From positions 186,001 to 250,000 of the forward strand of contig CAVVTR010000008.1 in the NCBI GenBank assembly GCA_963751245.1: 64,000 nt of DNA, written 5' to 3'. This document shows positions 11,262 to 21,676 of this stretch, piece by piece; position 1 is the first letter of the stretch, and each line of letters begins with the position of its first letter. This DNA comes from CAVVTR01 sp963751245 (GTDB lineage Bacteria > Acidobacteriota > Thermoanaerobaculia > Thermoanaerobaculales > Thermoanaerobaculaceae). The position numbers and the translations under genes are program-made. The notes beneath the pieces are model-generated. The model had not been told where the DNA came from. It did not search any database and was given only the letters and a program-made list of their open reading frames with translations.

Positions 11262-11267
11262 ATGGTA
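11262..11267 (-). promoter_or_regulatory. -10 box of the second PilT-type gene (leaderless)
   Basis: TACCAT on the minus strand ends exactly 6 bases before GTG 11255. The -35 (TGGCGG at 11290-11285, 17-base spacer) is weak. It predicts transcription starting at the GTG. Confidence 0.5.
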
Positions 11268-11578
11268 TCCCGTGCGCGGCCCGCCCGCCATGGCGGGGCC
11301 CGCCGCGTGCGGATGAAACCTCCATCTCCCGGCCGCGTAAAAGAGTCGGCGGCGCTGGAGCGGTGCTGGCCGCCCGCTCCAACGCGGCGCCGCGCGAGCG
11401 GCTCCTACCCTCTACCCTGCGAGCCCCGGAGGTCTTCCTCCGGGGCTCGCGTCTGTGCGGGCCGCGCCCCGCGGCGCAGGAATCGGCTCCCGCCGGCCGG
11501 GGTTTCGTGGGGTGCGCGCCCCGTCACCCGGGCGTTACTGCGCGGCGACACGGCGGACCGTGCCGCGAAGGAGGCGTT
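11268..11578. other. Intergenic region between divergent genes
   Basis: 311 bases without a supported gene, between the second PilT-type gene and the YyaL-type gene. It holds the -35 region of the former, an inverted repeat around 11285-11310, the long hairpin at 11419-11450, and the AAGGAGG ribosome site (about 11568-11574) of the latter. An open frame reaches back to 11363 in the YyaL frame, but nothing in it resembles the family. Confidence 0.6.
11419..11450. repeat. 14-bp hairpin with TCTT loop, possible attenuator or terminator
   Basis: A perfect 14-bp inverted repeat (arms 11419-11432 and 11437-11450, GCGAGCCCCGGAGG / CCTCCGGGGCTCGC) with a 4-base loop, about 130 bases before GTG 11579. 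There is no T-tract. A TACCCT hexamer (11413-11418) lies immediately before it. It could be a leader hairpin for the downstream gene or the remains of a terminator. Confidence 0.5.
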
Positions 11579-13606
<2,028 letters not shown>

Positions 13607-13616
13607 GCGCGCCGCC

Positions 13617-14480
13617 TCACCGCGGGCCCCGTCCCGGGAGCAGGCCGCGCAGCAGGTGGTAGAGGTCGAACACCGCGAGGGCGAAGGGCGCGAAGCCGAG
13701 GAAGCCGAGCACCGGCATCTGGAAGAGCTTCACGTGCCCGAGGAACGGCACGGTATAGGTCCAGTAGGTGGTGGCGGCGAAGTTCCACGCCTCCCACAGG
13801 AGGCCGCACAGGAGCCCCGCCGCGAGCAGCGCGAGCGGCCGCGACCGCCGGCCGCGCTCCAGGTCTCCCAGGAGCGAAGGGTTGCCCAGCAGGTGGTTGA
13901 CGGGGTCGGCGAGGAGCGGCCACGCCAGCCACACGTCCGCCGCGAAGCTCGGCGACGGCCACAGGAGGGGGATCGCCGCGAGCACGGCCCCCGCCGCGGC
14001 CAGGCCGAGCCCCACCTCCCGGGGGACACGGCCGCCCCGTCCCTGTCCGGCGAGCCGGTGCGCCGCCGGCTCCAGCAGCTCCGCGAGGAGGATCACGGCG
14101 GGCGTGATGGTGGCGAAGGACCAGGCGTAGCCCAGGGCCCGCTCCGGCCACGGGGGCAGGCCGTGGTAGTGCCACCACAGCGCAGGGCTCGAGGCGAGCC
14201 AGAAGCGGGGCCGGTCGTAGAGCTCGAAGAGCAGCCACGAGGGGATGGAGATGGCCGCGGCGAGGAGCAGCTCCTGCGGCCGCCCGGCGATCCACGAGGC
14301 CCCGCGGGAGGCGAGCGCGCCGTCCACCGCCACGATGAACCCCGTCCAGCACAGGGGCGTCAGGTACCTGCCGGCGAGCTCGACGCCCGCCAGCGCCGCC
14401 GCGAGGGAGGCCGCGATCAGCCCGACGCCCGGCCACAGCCACCACGCCGGCCGCCCGCTCCCGGTGCGATCACGGTCCAT
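13617..14480 (-). CDS. Polytopic membrane protein of unknown function
   Basis: A 287-residue protein with about seven hydrophobic helices. I do not recognise an enzyme family, but aromatic motifs are notable: 'SWLLFELYDRP', 'GLLWEAWNFAATTYWTYTV' and 'FQMPVLGFLGFAPFALAVFDLYH' near the C terminus. These repeat a W-E-x-x-N/Y pattern seen in small families of uncharacterised membrane proteins. ATG 14480 lies 5 bases after a TAGAAT -10 box, so its mRNA is probably leaderless. Convergent with the YyaL-type gene (10 bases apart). Confidence 0.75.
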   Translation of the reverse strand: MDRDRTGSGRPAWWLWPGVGLIAASLAAALAGVELAGRYLTPLCWTGFIVAVDGALASRGASWIAGRPQELLLAAAISIPSWLLFELYDRPRFWLASSPALWWHYHGLPPWPERALGYAWSFATITPAVILLAELLEPAAHRLAGQGRGGRVPREVGLGLAAAGAVLAAIPLLWPSPSFAADVWLAWPLLADPVNHLLGNPSLLGDLERGRRSRPLALLAAGLLCGLLWEAWNFAATTYWTYTVPFLGHVKLFQMPVLGFLGFAPFALAVFDLYHLLRGLLPGRGPR

Positions 14481-14485
14481 GTCCG

Positions 14486-14491
14486 ATTCTA
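14486..14491 (-). promoter_or_regulatory. -10 box, leaderless promoter of the 14480 gene
   Basis: TAGAAT on the minus strand, 5 bases before ATG 14480. No clear -35. Confidence 0.45.
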
Positions 14492-14517
14492 CTGTGGCGA
14501 GGCGCCGGCTCCCCGGG

Positions 14518-15228
14518 TCACTCGGGCCGGGGCACGTCCATCGCCTGGTAGGGCGTGGTGCAGGGCGGACCGGGCGCGAACAGGTAGCGCGGCGGGCGGC
14601 CCGGCTCCATCAGGAGCACCGTGGAGCACACCGTGCCGTACCCCTCGCCGTGCCGGCACAGGGGGTCGTCGCCCCCGTGATCCGCAAGCAGGGCGGCCAA
14701 CGCCGGGAAGGGATCCTCCGGGCCGGCCTCCAGCAGCGACCGCGCGTGCTCCTCCGCCTCCGTCAGCCGTCGCGCCGGGTCGTCCAGCGGCGAGTTGCCC
14801 ACCGCGAGGACCCGTGCGCGGGTGGGCGCCGCGCGGCCTCCGGCCACGTTGGTCGCCGTCCAGACCCCGTCACCGTCGGCGATGAGCAGGTTGAAGAGAC
14901 CGTACCGGGAAAGATCCAGCTCGGTGAGCAGGGCCACCGCCGCGCCCAGCGTCTCCTGCTCGGCGAGCTCCACCACCAGCCGGCCGCGGGAGCGCTCGCC
15001 GGGACGAGCACCCCTCACCGCGTTGGTCACGCCCACCACGAAGTCGCCGGTGAGGTTCAGAGCGAGCCAGGAACCACCGCCCACCATGTCCCTGCCCCCG
15101 TACACCGGGGGCGAGGGGACGAGGAGGCCGGGCCCCACCCAGGGGCGGTCCGTCTTCTCGTCGCGGTTGGCGGCGATCCACAGCCGGCCCCCAGGGCGCG
15201 GCGGGCGCAACGCCAGGAGCACGCACAT
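14518..15228 (-). CDS. NRDE (TANGO2-like) family protein
   Basis: A 236-residue NRDE-domain protein. The N terminus MCVLLAL places a cysteine at position 2, as in N-terminal-nucleophile hydrolases, and the family signature 'IAANRDE' is at about residues 18-24, followed by 'GGSWLALN' and 'VVGVTNAVR'. Human TANGO2 is a relative; the enzymatic activity is unknown. It lies downstream of pepA on the same strand (about 100 bases apart), with GAGG about 8 bases before ATG 15228, and may be co-transcribed with it. Confidence 0.87.
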   Translation of the reverse strand: MCVLLALRPPRPGGRLWIAANRDEKTDRPWVGPGLLVPSPPVYGGRDMVGGGSWLALNLTGDFVVGVTNAVRGARPGERSRGRLVVELAEQETLGAAVALLTELDLSRYGLFNLLIADGDGVWTATNVAGGRAAPTRARVLAVGNSPLDDPARRLTEAEEHARSLLEAGPEDPFPALAALLADHGGDDPLCRHGEGYGTVCSTVLLMEPGRPPRYLFAPGPPCTTPYQAMDVPRPE

Positions 15229-15326
15229 CGCCTGGCCTCACGCCCCAGCGCCCGGCGGCGCCGCGGCGTCGGCGCGGTCCGCCCGGCCGGCGCTCCGGAG
15301 CCGGCCGCCACGCCCGGGAACGGCGG

Positions 15327-16820
15327 TCATGACCGGTCGCCGAGGTCCTCGAGGAACGACAGCAGCAGACGCACGCCGAAGCCCGTGGCGCCGGCGGGCA
15401 GCCCCTCCCGCCCCTTGGGGAGCGAGGCGACACCGGCGATGTCGAGGTGGGCCCAGGCCGTGCCGTCCGACACGAACTCCGCCAGGAACGCGGCCGAGGC
15501 GGGCAGCGAGCCCCACCGTCCGGGGTTGTTCTTGAGGTCCGCCCACTCGCTCCTGAGCAGCTCGCGGTACTCCGGCATGAGCGGCAGCCGCCACACCCGG
15601 TCGCCGGTCTCCCTCCCGAACTGCTGGAGCTTGGCGGCGAGCTCGTCGTCGTTGGCGAACATCCCGGCCATCTCGTGGCCCAGGGCGATGGCGCAGGCTC
15701 CGGTGAGGGTGGCGAGGTCGATCATGACGTCGGGCTTGAGGCGCGAGGCGTAGGCCATCGCGTCGGCCAGGATGAGCCGCCCCTCCGCATCGGTGTTGTC
15801 CACCTCCACGGTGGTGCCATTGCCCAGGGTGAGGATGTCGCCGGGCTTGAGAGCGCTCCCCGAGGGCACGTTCTCAACCAGGGGGATGAGCCCCGCCACC
15901 TTGAGCGGGGGCTGCTCCTCCGCCACCGCGCGCATCGCGGCCACCACCGCCGCCGCACCCGCCATGTCGTGCTTCATCTCCGCCATGTCGGCGGGGGGCT
16001 TGAGCGAGATGCCGCCGGCGTCGAAGGTGACGCCCTTCCCGACCAGCACCACGGCCCGGCGGGGCTTCTTGGCGCGGTACTCGAGCCGCACCATGAGGGG
16101 CTCCTCCACGGAGCCCTGGCCGACACCGAGGATCCCCCGCAGCCCCTCCTTCTCCAGGTCCTTGCGGCCCATCACGGTGACCCGCACCGCCGACCCTGCG
16201 AACATCTCCTTGAGCTCCGCCGCGAAGACCGACGGCGTGAGGTCGTTCCCCGGCCGGTTGCCGAGGTCGCGGGCCAGGCGCACCAGGCTGTCCACCCGCT
16301 GTGCCTTCTCGATGAGGGCGTTGAGGGTGGCCTCGTCCTCGCCCGCCAGCCGGACGACGTGGACGCCGTCCACCTTGGTGGCCTCGTCCGGGCGTGACCG
16401 GAACCGGTCGAACCTGTAGTCCGCCAAAGCCAGCTCCACCAGGGAGAGCTCCCGGGCGCTGGCCTCCTCGACGTCGCGAGGCTGGAACGGCATGGCGACG
16501 GCGATCTGGTACTCGCGGTTCCTGCCCGCCTGCACGAGGACGCGGCGCAGCAGGCGCCGGAGCGCGACCACCGTGAACTCCTCACGCTTGCCGATGCCGA
16601 AACAGGCGATCCTCTTGAAGCCCGGGACCGGGCTCGCCGCCACGACCACCTCGCCCTCGAGACCCCGCGCTCCCAGCTGCTCGACGGCCCGGGCGATGGG
16701 CTCCCGTTCCTTCGGCGGCAGGGACAGCCCCTTGAGGCTGGTCCTTCCCTCCGCCGTGGCAATGTACAGACAGTCGAGAGGCTCCTCAGGACCGCTTCGG
16801 TACTGCAACAGGTCAGCCAT
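15327..16820 (-). CDS. pepA: Leucyl (cytosol) aminopeptidase, M17 family
   Basis: A 497-residue M17 aminopeptidase, the usual length. The C-terminal catalytic half has the metal ligands in 'LVGKGVTFDAGGISLKP', 'MKHDMAGAAAVV' and the signature NTDAEGR. It hydrolyses N-terminal residues from peptides in the cytoplasm; in some bacteria PepA also binds DNA. ATG 16820 is chosen over 16847 because a GGGGG ribosome site lies about 4 bases upstream and the residues before it are not conserved. A promoter at 16863-16891 gives a leader of about 36 bases. Confidence 0.95.
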   Translation of the reverse strand: MADLLQYRSGPEEPLDCLYIATAEGRTSLKGLSLPPKEREPIARAVEQLGARGLEGEVVVAASPVPGFKRIACFGIGKREEFTVVALRRLLRRVLVQAGRNREYQIAVAMPFQPRDVEEASARELSLVELALADYRFDRFRSRPDEATKVDGVHVVRLAGEDEATLNALIEKAQRVDSLVRLARDLGNRPGNDLTPSVFAAELKEMFAGSAVRVTVMGRKDLEKEGLRGILGVGQGSVEEPLMVRLEYRAKKPRRAVVLVGKGVTFDAGGISLKPPADMAEMKHDMAGAAAVVAAMRAVAEEQPPLKVAGLIPLVENVPSGSALKPGDILTLGNGTTVEVDNTDAEGRLILADAMAYASRLKPDVMIDLATLTGACAIALGHEMAGMFANDDELAAKLQQFGRETGDRVWRLPLMPEYRELLRSEWADLKNNPGRWGSLPASAAFLAEFVSDGTAWAHLDIAGVASLPKGREGLPAGATGFGVRLLLSFLEDLGDRS

Positions 16821-16862
16821 AGCACCCCCGCGCGAAAGTGCGCTCACACCGAGCGGACCTGG

Positions 16863-16891
16863 ATTGTAACACGTTTAGAGCTCGATCGTAA
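16863..16891 (-). promoter_or_regulatory. pepA promoter
   Basis: Minus strand: -35 TTACGA (16891-16886), 17-base spacer, -10 TACAAT (16868-16863). It overlaps the 3' end of the macro-domain gene. Confidence 0.5.
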
Positions 16892-17417
16892 GCGCCGCCA
16901 CAAAATGACTTGACGTCTCCCGGTCGATGCTCACGAGGCGCACAAGTCGGAGGGAGCCCGCCTTGTGTCGGAGGTGCGTCACGACCTCCTCCACGATGAC
17001 GGCACAGCCCGCCGCCTTCGGGTACCCGAAGATCCCGGTCGAAATGGCCGGCATGGCCAGCGAACCCAGGGAGAGCTCCTCCGCCCGCAGCAGCGCGTTG
17101 CGCACCGCCGAGCGCAGCTTGGCCTCCTCGTCCCCCTCTCCCCAGCGGGGCCCCACGGCGTGGATCACGTAGCGGCACGGCAGCCGGCCCGCGCCCGTGA
17201 CCACCACCTCCCCCACCGCCACCGGCGCCTTCCCCGACGACTCGCTCTGGATCTCCGCCCCGCCCCGCCGCACAATGGCCCCGGCGACGCCGCCGCCGTG
17301 GGCGAGGTCGCTGTTCGCGGCGTTGACGATGGCATCCACGGCCTGCTCCGTGAGATCGCCGAGCACCACCTCCACCCGTCCGTTCCCGTAGGTCTCGCTC
17401 GCGAGCAGCTCCTCCAT
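16875..17417 (-). CDS. Macro-domain (ADP-ribose-binding) protein
   Basis: A 180-residue single macro domain. 'VEVVLGDLTEQAVDAIVNAANSDL' is the N-terminal ADP-ribose site, 'HGGGVAGAI' the loop, and 'SLAMPAISTGIFGYP' the distal phosphate loop. Macro domains bind or hydrolyse ADP-ribose esters such as O-acetyl-ADP-ribose or mono-ADP-ribosylated proteins; the substrate cannot be told here. ATG 17417 has GGAGG 6 bases upstream, and a TAAACT -10 box lies about 22 bases before the ATG. It precedes pepA, which has its own promoter. Confidence 0.93.
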   Translation of the reverse strand: MEELLASETYGNGRVEVVLGDLTEQAVDAIVNAANSDLAHGGGVAGAIVRRGGAEIQSESSGKAPVAVGEVVVTGAGRLPCRYVIHAVGPRWGEGDEEAKLRSAVRNALLRAEELSLGSLAMPAISTGIFGYPKAAGCAVIVEEVVTHLRHKAGSLRLVRLVSIDRETSSHFVAALTIEL

Positions 17418-17439
17418 GGCGTACCTCCTTTCTGTCAAC

Positions 17440-17445
17440 AGTTTA
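17440..17445 (-). promoter_or_regulatory. -10 box of the macro-domain gene
   Basis: TAAACT on the minus strand, leaving a short leader with AAAGGAGG before ATG 17417. The -35 is unclear. Confidence 0.35.
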
Positions 17446-17533
17446 AACCTGGTCACCCGGGGGCCGTCCGCACCGCGGGGCGCCGCCACCGCGCCCGGCT
17501 CCCCGGCCCGCTGGTGCGCCGCTCCCGAACGAC

Positions 17534-17539
17534 TACAAT
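17534..17539 (+). promoter_or_regulatory. -10 box, leaderless promoter of the 17546 gene
   Basis: TACAAT ends exactly 6 bases before ATG 17546, predicting transcription start at the ATG. No Shine-Dalgarno is present. The -35 region is weak. Confidence 0.55.
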
Positions 17540-17545
17540 GACGCG

Positions 17546-18328
17546 ATGGTGCCGGGTCTCCTGTCCGCAGCCCTCACGCTCTGCGTGATCCACCCCGTCC
17601 GCCTCGATTCCGAGCTGGGCCGCCGGGCCCTGCCCTGGCTCCCGCCCGACCTCGCCCGCCAGGTGGTCCGCCACGAGCGCGACTTCGACCGGGGCGCGGC
17701 CGCCGCGGCAGCGTGGCCGCCCTCTCTCCACCGGCCTTCCGGTTCCAGCGAGGGCGTCCAGACGGCCATCCGCCTGCAGTGCGTGCGGCTCGCGGAGGCG
17801 CTGCGAACCCGCGCGCCCTTCGCCGAGGTCGTCGCCGGGCTGGGCTCCCTGGCCCACCTCACCCTCGACCTGGGTTCGCCCTTCGCCACCATGTCCGGGG
17901 CGAACGGCCACGCGGGCGCATTCGGAGCGTACATGGAGAGCGCCGCGCCCCGCATCCCCCAGGTCTTCTACGGCCAGCGGCGCGCCATGATCGCCGGGGA
18001 GGCCAGGGCCATCGACGAGCTGGTCCAGACGCGATTGCGGGAGAACGCTTCCCTGGGACCCATCGTCGTCGAGGACATGGACACCATCGGCGGACCGTCG
18101 GCCTGGAGCCGCCTGGACGACCGCTCGTCGAGCTTCGGCGCGGCCTCGCTGGTGCTGGACCACGCCGTCGAAGACTTTGCTAATCTGGCGTCCTGGGTCT
18201 GGTTCCATGGAGGCGGGCTGGTTCCGGAGATCTCCCCGGCGCCGGGAACATTGTTCGTGTGGAGAGGGGAGCCGCAACCACGTGAAGCACCTCGCACTCG
18301 TCTCGGTTTCCGACAAGGCGGGCCTTGA
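17546..18328 (+). CDS. Exported protein of unknown function, weakly like zinc-dependent phospholipase C/P1 nuclease
   Basis: A 260-residue protein with a hydrophobic N terminus (VPGLLSAALTLCVIHP). The segment 'GLGSLAHLTLDLGSPF' resembles the 'LG-x-x-H-x-x-x-D-x-x-x-P' metal site of the P1 nuclease/phospholipase C superfamily, and scattered His/Asp residues (RHERDF, VLDHAVEDFAN) fit, but this is not firm. The start is supported by a leaderless promoter. The 3' end overlaps purH by 47 bases, so it heads an operon with purH, a LolA-like gene and possibly a polyprenyl synthase. Confidence 0.65.
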   Translation: MVPGLLSAALTLCVIHPVRLDSELGRRALPWLPPDLARQVVRHERDFDRGAAAAAAWPPSLHRPSGSSEGVQTAIRLQCVRLAEALRTRAPFAEVVAGLGSLAHLTLDLGSPFATMSGANGHAGAFGAYMESAAPRIPQVFYGQRRAMIAGEARAIDELVQTRLRENASLGPIVVEDMDTIGGPSAWSRLDDRSSSFGAASLVLDHAVEDFANLASWVWFHGGGLVPEISPAPGTLFVWRGEPQPREAPRTRLGFRQGGP

Positions 18329-19817
18329 GCCCTTCGCCCGCGGTCTGGTCGATCACGGCTTCGACATCGTCTCGACGGGCGGCACCGCTCGCGCCCTGCG
18401 CGCCGCCGGCCTCGCCGTCATGGAGGTGAGCGGGCTGACCGGCGTGCCCGAGGTCCTGGGCGGCCGGGTCAAGACGCTCCATCCACGCATTTTCGCCGCC
18501 ATCCTGGCGGACCTGGACGACGCCTCGCACCGCGGCGTCCTCGAGGAGTGGGGCGTGGCCCCGTTCGAGGTGGTGGCGGTGAACCTCTATCCCTTCGCCG
18601 CGACCGCGGCGCGGGAGGGCGCGTGTGCCGCAGAGGTCATCGAGAACATCGACATCGGGGGCCCCTCGCTCCTGCGCGCCGCCGCGAAGAACCACCGTCA
18701 CGTGAGCGTGGTCGTGGACCCGGCCGACTACGGGCCGCTCCTCGCCGTGCTGGACGACGCCGCGGCGCTGGCGGCGATGCGGCGCGCCCTGGCGGTGAAG
18801 GCGTTCCGCCACACCGCCGCCTATGATGCAGCCATCGCCGCCACCCTCCCCGGCTTCGTCGGCGAACCGGCGAGCCTTGCCCTCGGGGCGCTCGCGCCCT
18901 GGATCGAGGGCGCGGAGGCGGCGCTGCGCTACGGCGAGAACCCCCACCAGTCGGCGGTGCTCGTCCGCGGCCGGCCGCCGCGCGGCCTCGCCGCGTTCGA
19001 GCAGCTCCAGGGCAAGGAGCTCTCGTACAACAACCTGATGGACGCGGACGGCGCCTGGCGCCTCGCTCATGACCTGCCCGGCCCCGGCGTGGCCATCGTC
19101 AAGCACGCCGGGCCCTGCGGCGTGGGGCTCGGCGGCGACGCGGCCACGGCGTACCTCAGGGCGCTGAAGTGCGATCCCGTGTCGGCTTTCGGGGGTGTGA
19201 TCGCCTCCACGCTCCCCCTCGACGGCGCCGCCGCCGAGCACATCGTCGAGCTCTTCGCCGAGGTCGTCGTCGCCACCGGAATCGACCCCGCCGCCCGCGA
19301 GGTGTTCGCGTCGCGGAAGAACCTCCGCGTCCTCCTCGCCCCGCCCGTCGTCCAGGGTCTGCCCCGCATGCGCGTCATCGACGGGGGGCTTCTCGTCCAG
19401 AGCCCCGACGAGGACTGGGACGAGACCTGGCAGACCGTCACCGAGCGCGCCCCGGGGCCCGAGGAGCGCACGGCACTGGGGCTGGCCTGGCGGGTCGCGA
19501 AGCACGCCACCTCCAACGCGGTGGTGCTGGCGGACGCCGAGGGCTCCGTGGGCATCGGCGCCGGACAGCCCAGCCGGGTGGACTCCTGCCGCATCGCCGT
19601 CGAGAAGGCCCGCGCCGCGGGTCTCACCGTCGCCGGCAGCGCGGCGGGCAGCGACGCGTTCTTCCCCTTCCCCGACGGCCTCGAGGTGCTGGGGGCCGCG
19701 GGCGTCACCGCGGTGGCCCAGCCGGGCGGGTCGGTGCGGGACGCGAAGGTCATCGAGGCCGCCAACCGGCTCGGCCTGGCCATGGTGTTCACCGGACGCC
19801 GGCACTTCCGCCACTGA
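18282..19817 (+). CDS. purH: Bifunctional AICAR transformylase / IMP cyclohydrolase
   Basis: A 511-residue PurH, catalysing the last two steps of purine synthesis. The IMP cyclohydrolase domain (about 1-195) shows 'DIVSTGGTARAL' and 'LGGRVKTLHPRI'; the transformylase domain shows 'RYGENPHQSAV', 'KELSYNNLMDADGAW', 'IVKHAGPCGVG' and the C-terminal 'VFTGRRHFRH'. GTG 18282 is chosen because the family begins at 'LALVSVSDKAGL' and a GGGGAG site lies about 10 bases upstream. It starts inside the preceding gene. Confidence 0.97.
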   Translation: MKHLALVSVSDKAGLEPFARGLVDHGFDIVSTGGTARALRAAGLAVMEVSGLTGVPEVLGGRVKTLHPRIFAAILADLDDASHRGVLEEWGVAPFEVVAVNLYPFAATAAREGACAAEVIENIDIGGPSLLRAAAKNHRHVSVVVDPADYGPLLAVLDDAAALAAMRRALAVKAFRHTAAYDAAIAATLPGFVGEPASLALGALAPWIEGAEAALRYGENPHQSAVLVRGRPPRGLAAFEQLQGKELSYNNLMDADGAWRLAHDLPGPGVAIVKHAGPCGVGLGGDAATAYLRALKCDPVSAFGGVIASTLPLDGAAAEHIVELFAEVVVATGIDPAAREVFASRKNLRVLLAPPVVQGLPRMRVIDGGLLVQSPDEDWDETWQTVTERAPGPEERTALGLAWRVAKHATSNAVVLADAEGSVGIGAGQPSRVDSCRIAVEKARAAGLTVAGSAAGSDAFFPFPDGLEVLGAAGVTAVAQPGGSVRDAKVIEAANRLGLAMVFTGRRHFRH

Positions 19818-19821
19818 GGCC

Positions 19822-20421
19822 ATGCTCGCCTGTCTCCTCCTCGCCGCGGCCCTCGCTCCCCCGCCCGCGATCTCCATCGCGGGGCTCGCCGCGACCATCC
19901 GCCGCGAGCCCGCCTGGCAGGCCGCCTTCGAGCAGGAGTACGTCCCGTCCGGCTTCGAGGAGGGCTCGAAGGCCGGCGGAACGCTGCTGTTGGCCGCGCC
20001 GGCGCTGCTCCGCTTCGAGTACACCGGCGCCGATCACCGGGTGTTCGCGCTGGACGGGAGCGTGGCCCGCACGGTGGACGAGGCCGCGGGCACCTGCGAC
20101 GCCGTCCGGCTGGACGCGGAGGCGTGGCGCCGCGTCCCCCTCGCCGCCCTCCTGGACCCGGACGCGGCGGAGCACGCCTTCGTGCAGGGAACCTCCGACC
20201 ACACCCTCGTCCTCCGCCCCCGCGCCCCGGGCGCGGACCTCTCGGAGATCCGGGTCGCCATGGGTGCCGGCGGCATGCCGGCGGCGGTCACCGTGGTGGA
20301 CGGCTCCGGTAACCGCAACACCTTCACCTTCTCCGCCTGGCGTGCCGTTCCGACGCCGCCGGCCGCGGCTTTCGCGCCCGGGCTTCCCGGCTCCCCCGCG
20401 TGCGTACCCCGGCCCGACTGA
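19822..20421 (+). CDS. LolA-like periplasmic carrier protein
   Basis: A 199-residue exported protein (signal peptide MLACLLLAAALAPPPA). It has the LolA/LppC pattern: 'AFEQEYVPSGFEEGSKAGGTLLLAAPALLRFEYT' region (read in parts), the 'VFALDGSVARTVDEAAG' strand pair and 'SEIRVAMGAGGMPAAVTVVDGSGN' in the second half. LolA carries lipoproteins across the periplasm to the outer membrane, but divergent relatives exist, so lolA itself is not claimed. It begins 4 bases after purH. The Pro-rich C terminus is unusual. Confidence 0.7.
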   Translation: MLACLLLAAALAPPPAISIAGLAATIRREPAWQAAFEQEYVPSGFEEGSKAGGTLLLAAPALLRFEYTGADHRVFALDGSVARTVDEAAGTCDAVRLDAEAWRRVPLAALLDPDAAEHAFVQGTSDHTLVLRPRAPGADLSEIRVAMGAGGMPAAVTVVDGSGNRNTFTFSAWRAVPTPPAAAFAPGLPGSPACVPRPD

Positions 20422-20450
20422 GGGTGACACGGCGGCCGGGTGCGATTACC

Positions 20451-21503
20451 ATGGGCGCGGTCGCCCAGCGCGACAGGAGGGTGGAGGCTCTGAACGCCAA
20501 CAGCACGCGGGCACGCCGGGAAACCAGCAGGAGCCTCGGGGCGGTCTTCGATGTCATCCGGCCACGCCTCGAGCTGGTCGACGAGTTCATCGCGCGCGAG
20601 CTCCACGCGGGGCCTTCCGCCGTCCGGGAGATCGGGGACTACGTCTTCGGAGGCGGCGGCAAGCGGCTGCGCCCGGCCCTCCTCCTGGTGATCTCGCGCA
20701 TGCTCGGCTATGCCGGCGATCGCGACGTGCGCTACGGCGCCGTCATCGAGATGATCCACACGGCGACGCTGATCCACGACGACATCATCGACCACGCCCA
20801 GGTGCGCCGCGGCCGTCCGACAGCCAACAGCCGCTGGGGCAACCAGCTCTCGGTGCTCCTCGGTGACTGGCTCTACGCGCGCTCCATCGAGCTGGCGCTG
20901 GAGGTCGACGACGTGGCGGTCATGAAGGTCCTCTCCCACGCCACGGTGGGGATGACCGAGGGCGAGATCCTCGGCCAGGCGACGTGCCACCGCGCCGACG
21001 TCAGCCGCGAGCAGTACATGGAGATCGTCGGCCGCAAGACCGGGGATCTGTTCGCGGCCGCCTGCTCCATTCCGGCGCTCTTCCTCCCGGAGTACGCACC
21101 GTTCCAGGCGCCCCTCGCCGAGTACGGCTACAACCTCGGCGTGTGCTTCCAGATCGTGGACGACGTGCTGGACATCACCGGCTCGCAGCAGCGCCTCGGC
21201 AAGCCGGTCCTCTCCGACCTGCGGGAGGGCAAGATCACGCTGCCCTTCATCCTCGCCTGGCCCCACCTCGATCCGGACCAACGCGAGCTCATCGAGGACG
21301 TTCTCACCCGCGGCGACATGTCCTCGGCCTCCCCGGACGAGCTCCGGGGCATCCTCGAGGCCCACAACGTCATCGAAGAAGCCGTGGCCTCCGCCGCGGC
21401 GTACGGGCGGCTGGCCGAGGCCGCCCTCGGCACGCTCCCGCCCGGCCGTGAGCGCGACGCCCTCGGCGGCGCGCCCGGCTTCCTGCTGCAGCGGGACACC
21501 TGA
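20451..21503 (+). CDS. Polyprenyl diphosphate synthase
   Basis: A 350-residue trans-isoprenyl diphosphate synthase. The first Asp-rich motif is 'LIHDDIIDHAQVRRGRPT', the second 'QIVDDVLDITGS', with 'GGGGKRLRPALLLV' as the substrate-binding basic motif. It condenses isopentenyl diphosphate to give a long-chain prenyl diphosphate, probably the menaquinone side chain (IspB/HepT type); product length cannot be read reliably. ATG 20451 is the most likely start, but it lacks a good ribosome site; GTG 20400 and a GTG near 20480 after AGGAGG remain possible. Confidence 0.92.
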   Translation: MGAVAQRDRRVEALNANSTRARRETSRSLGAVFDVIRPRLELVDEFIARELHAGPSAVREIGDYVFGGGGKRLRPALLLVISRMLGYAGDRDVRYGAVIEMIHTATLIHDDIIDHAQVRRGRPTANSRWGNQLSVLLGDWLYARSIELALEVDDVAVMKVLSHATVGMTEGEILGQATCHRADVSREQYMEIVGRKTGDLFAAACSIPALFLPEYAPFQAPLAEYGYNLGVCFQIVDDVLDITGSQQRLGKPVLSDLREGKITLPFILAWPHLDPDQRELIEDVLTRGDMSSASPDELRGILEAHNVIEEAVASAAAYGRLAEAALGTLPPGRERDALGGAPGFLLQRDT

Positions 21504-21637
21504 GCGTTCCGCCGGCGCCCGGGAGCGACCCGGCTCCGCCGATTGCGCCCCCATTCCGGCTCACAGGTCCGGACAGTTCTGACGCATGGAATTCGGGTGC
21601 GCCGCTCGTCCCGGTTCCTGCGCCCGGAAACAGGGGC

Positions 21638-21666
21638 TTGCGTCGACGCAACTTTGGGTCTATATT
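21638..21666 (+). promoter_or_regulatory. Promoter of the 21677 gene
   Basis: -35 TTGCGT (21638-21643), 17-base spacer, -10 TATATT (21661-21666). The -10 ends 10 bases before ATG 21677, so the leader would be at most about 3 bases. Confidence 0.6.
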
Positions 21667-21676
21667 TTGTACGTAC

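Noticed and set aside
11363..11578. N-terminal extension of the YyaL-type protein to 11363
   Set aside because: The residues are not family-like, the hairpin lies in it, and GTG 11579 has a strong ribosome site.
17431..17436. TTGACA in front of the macro-domain gene as a -35 element
   Set aside because: On the minus strand it lies only 13 bases before the ATG, leaving no room for a -10 box; the TAAACT upstream is better placed.
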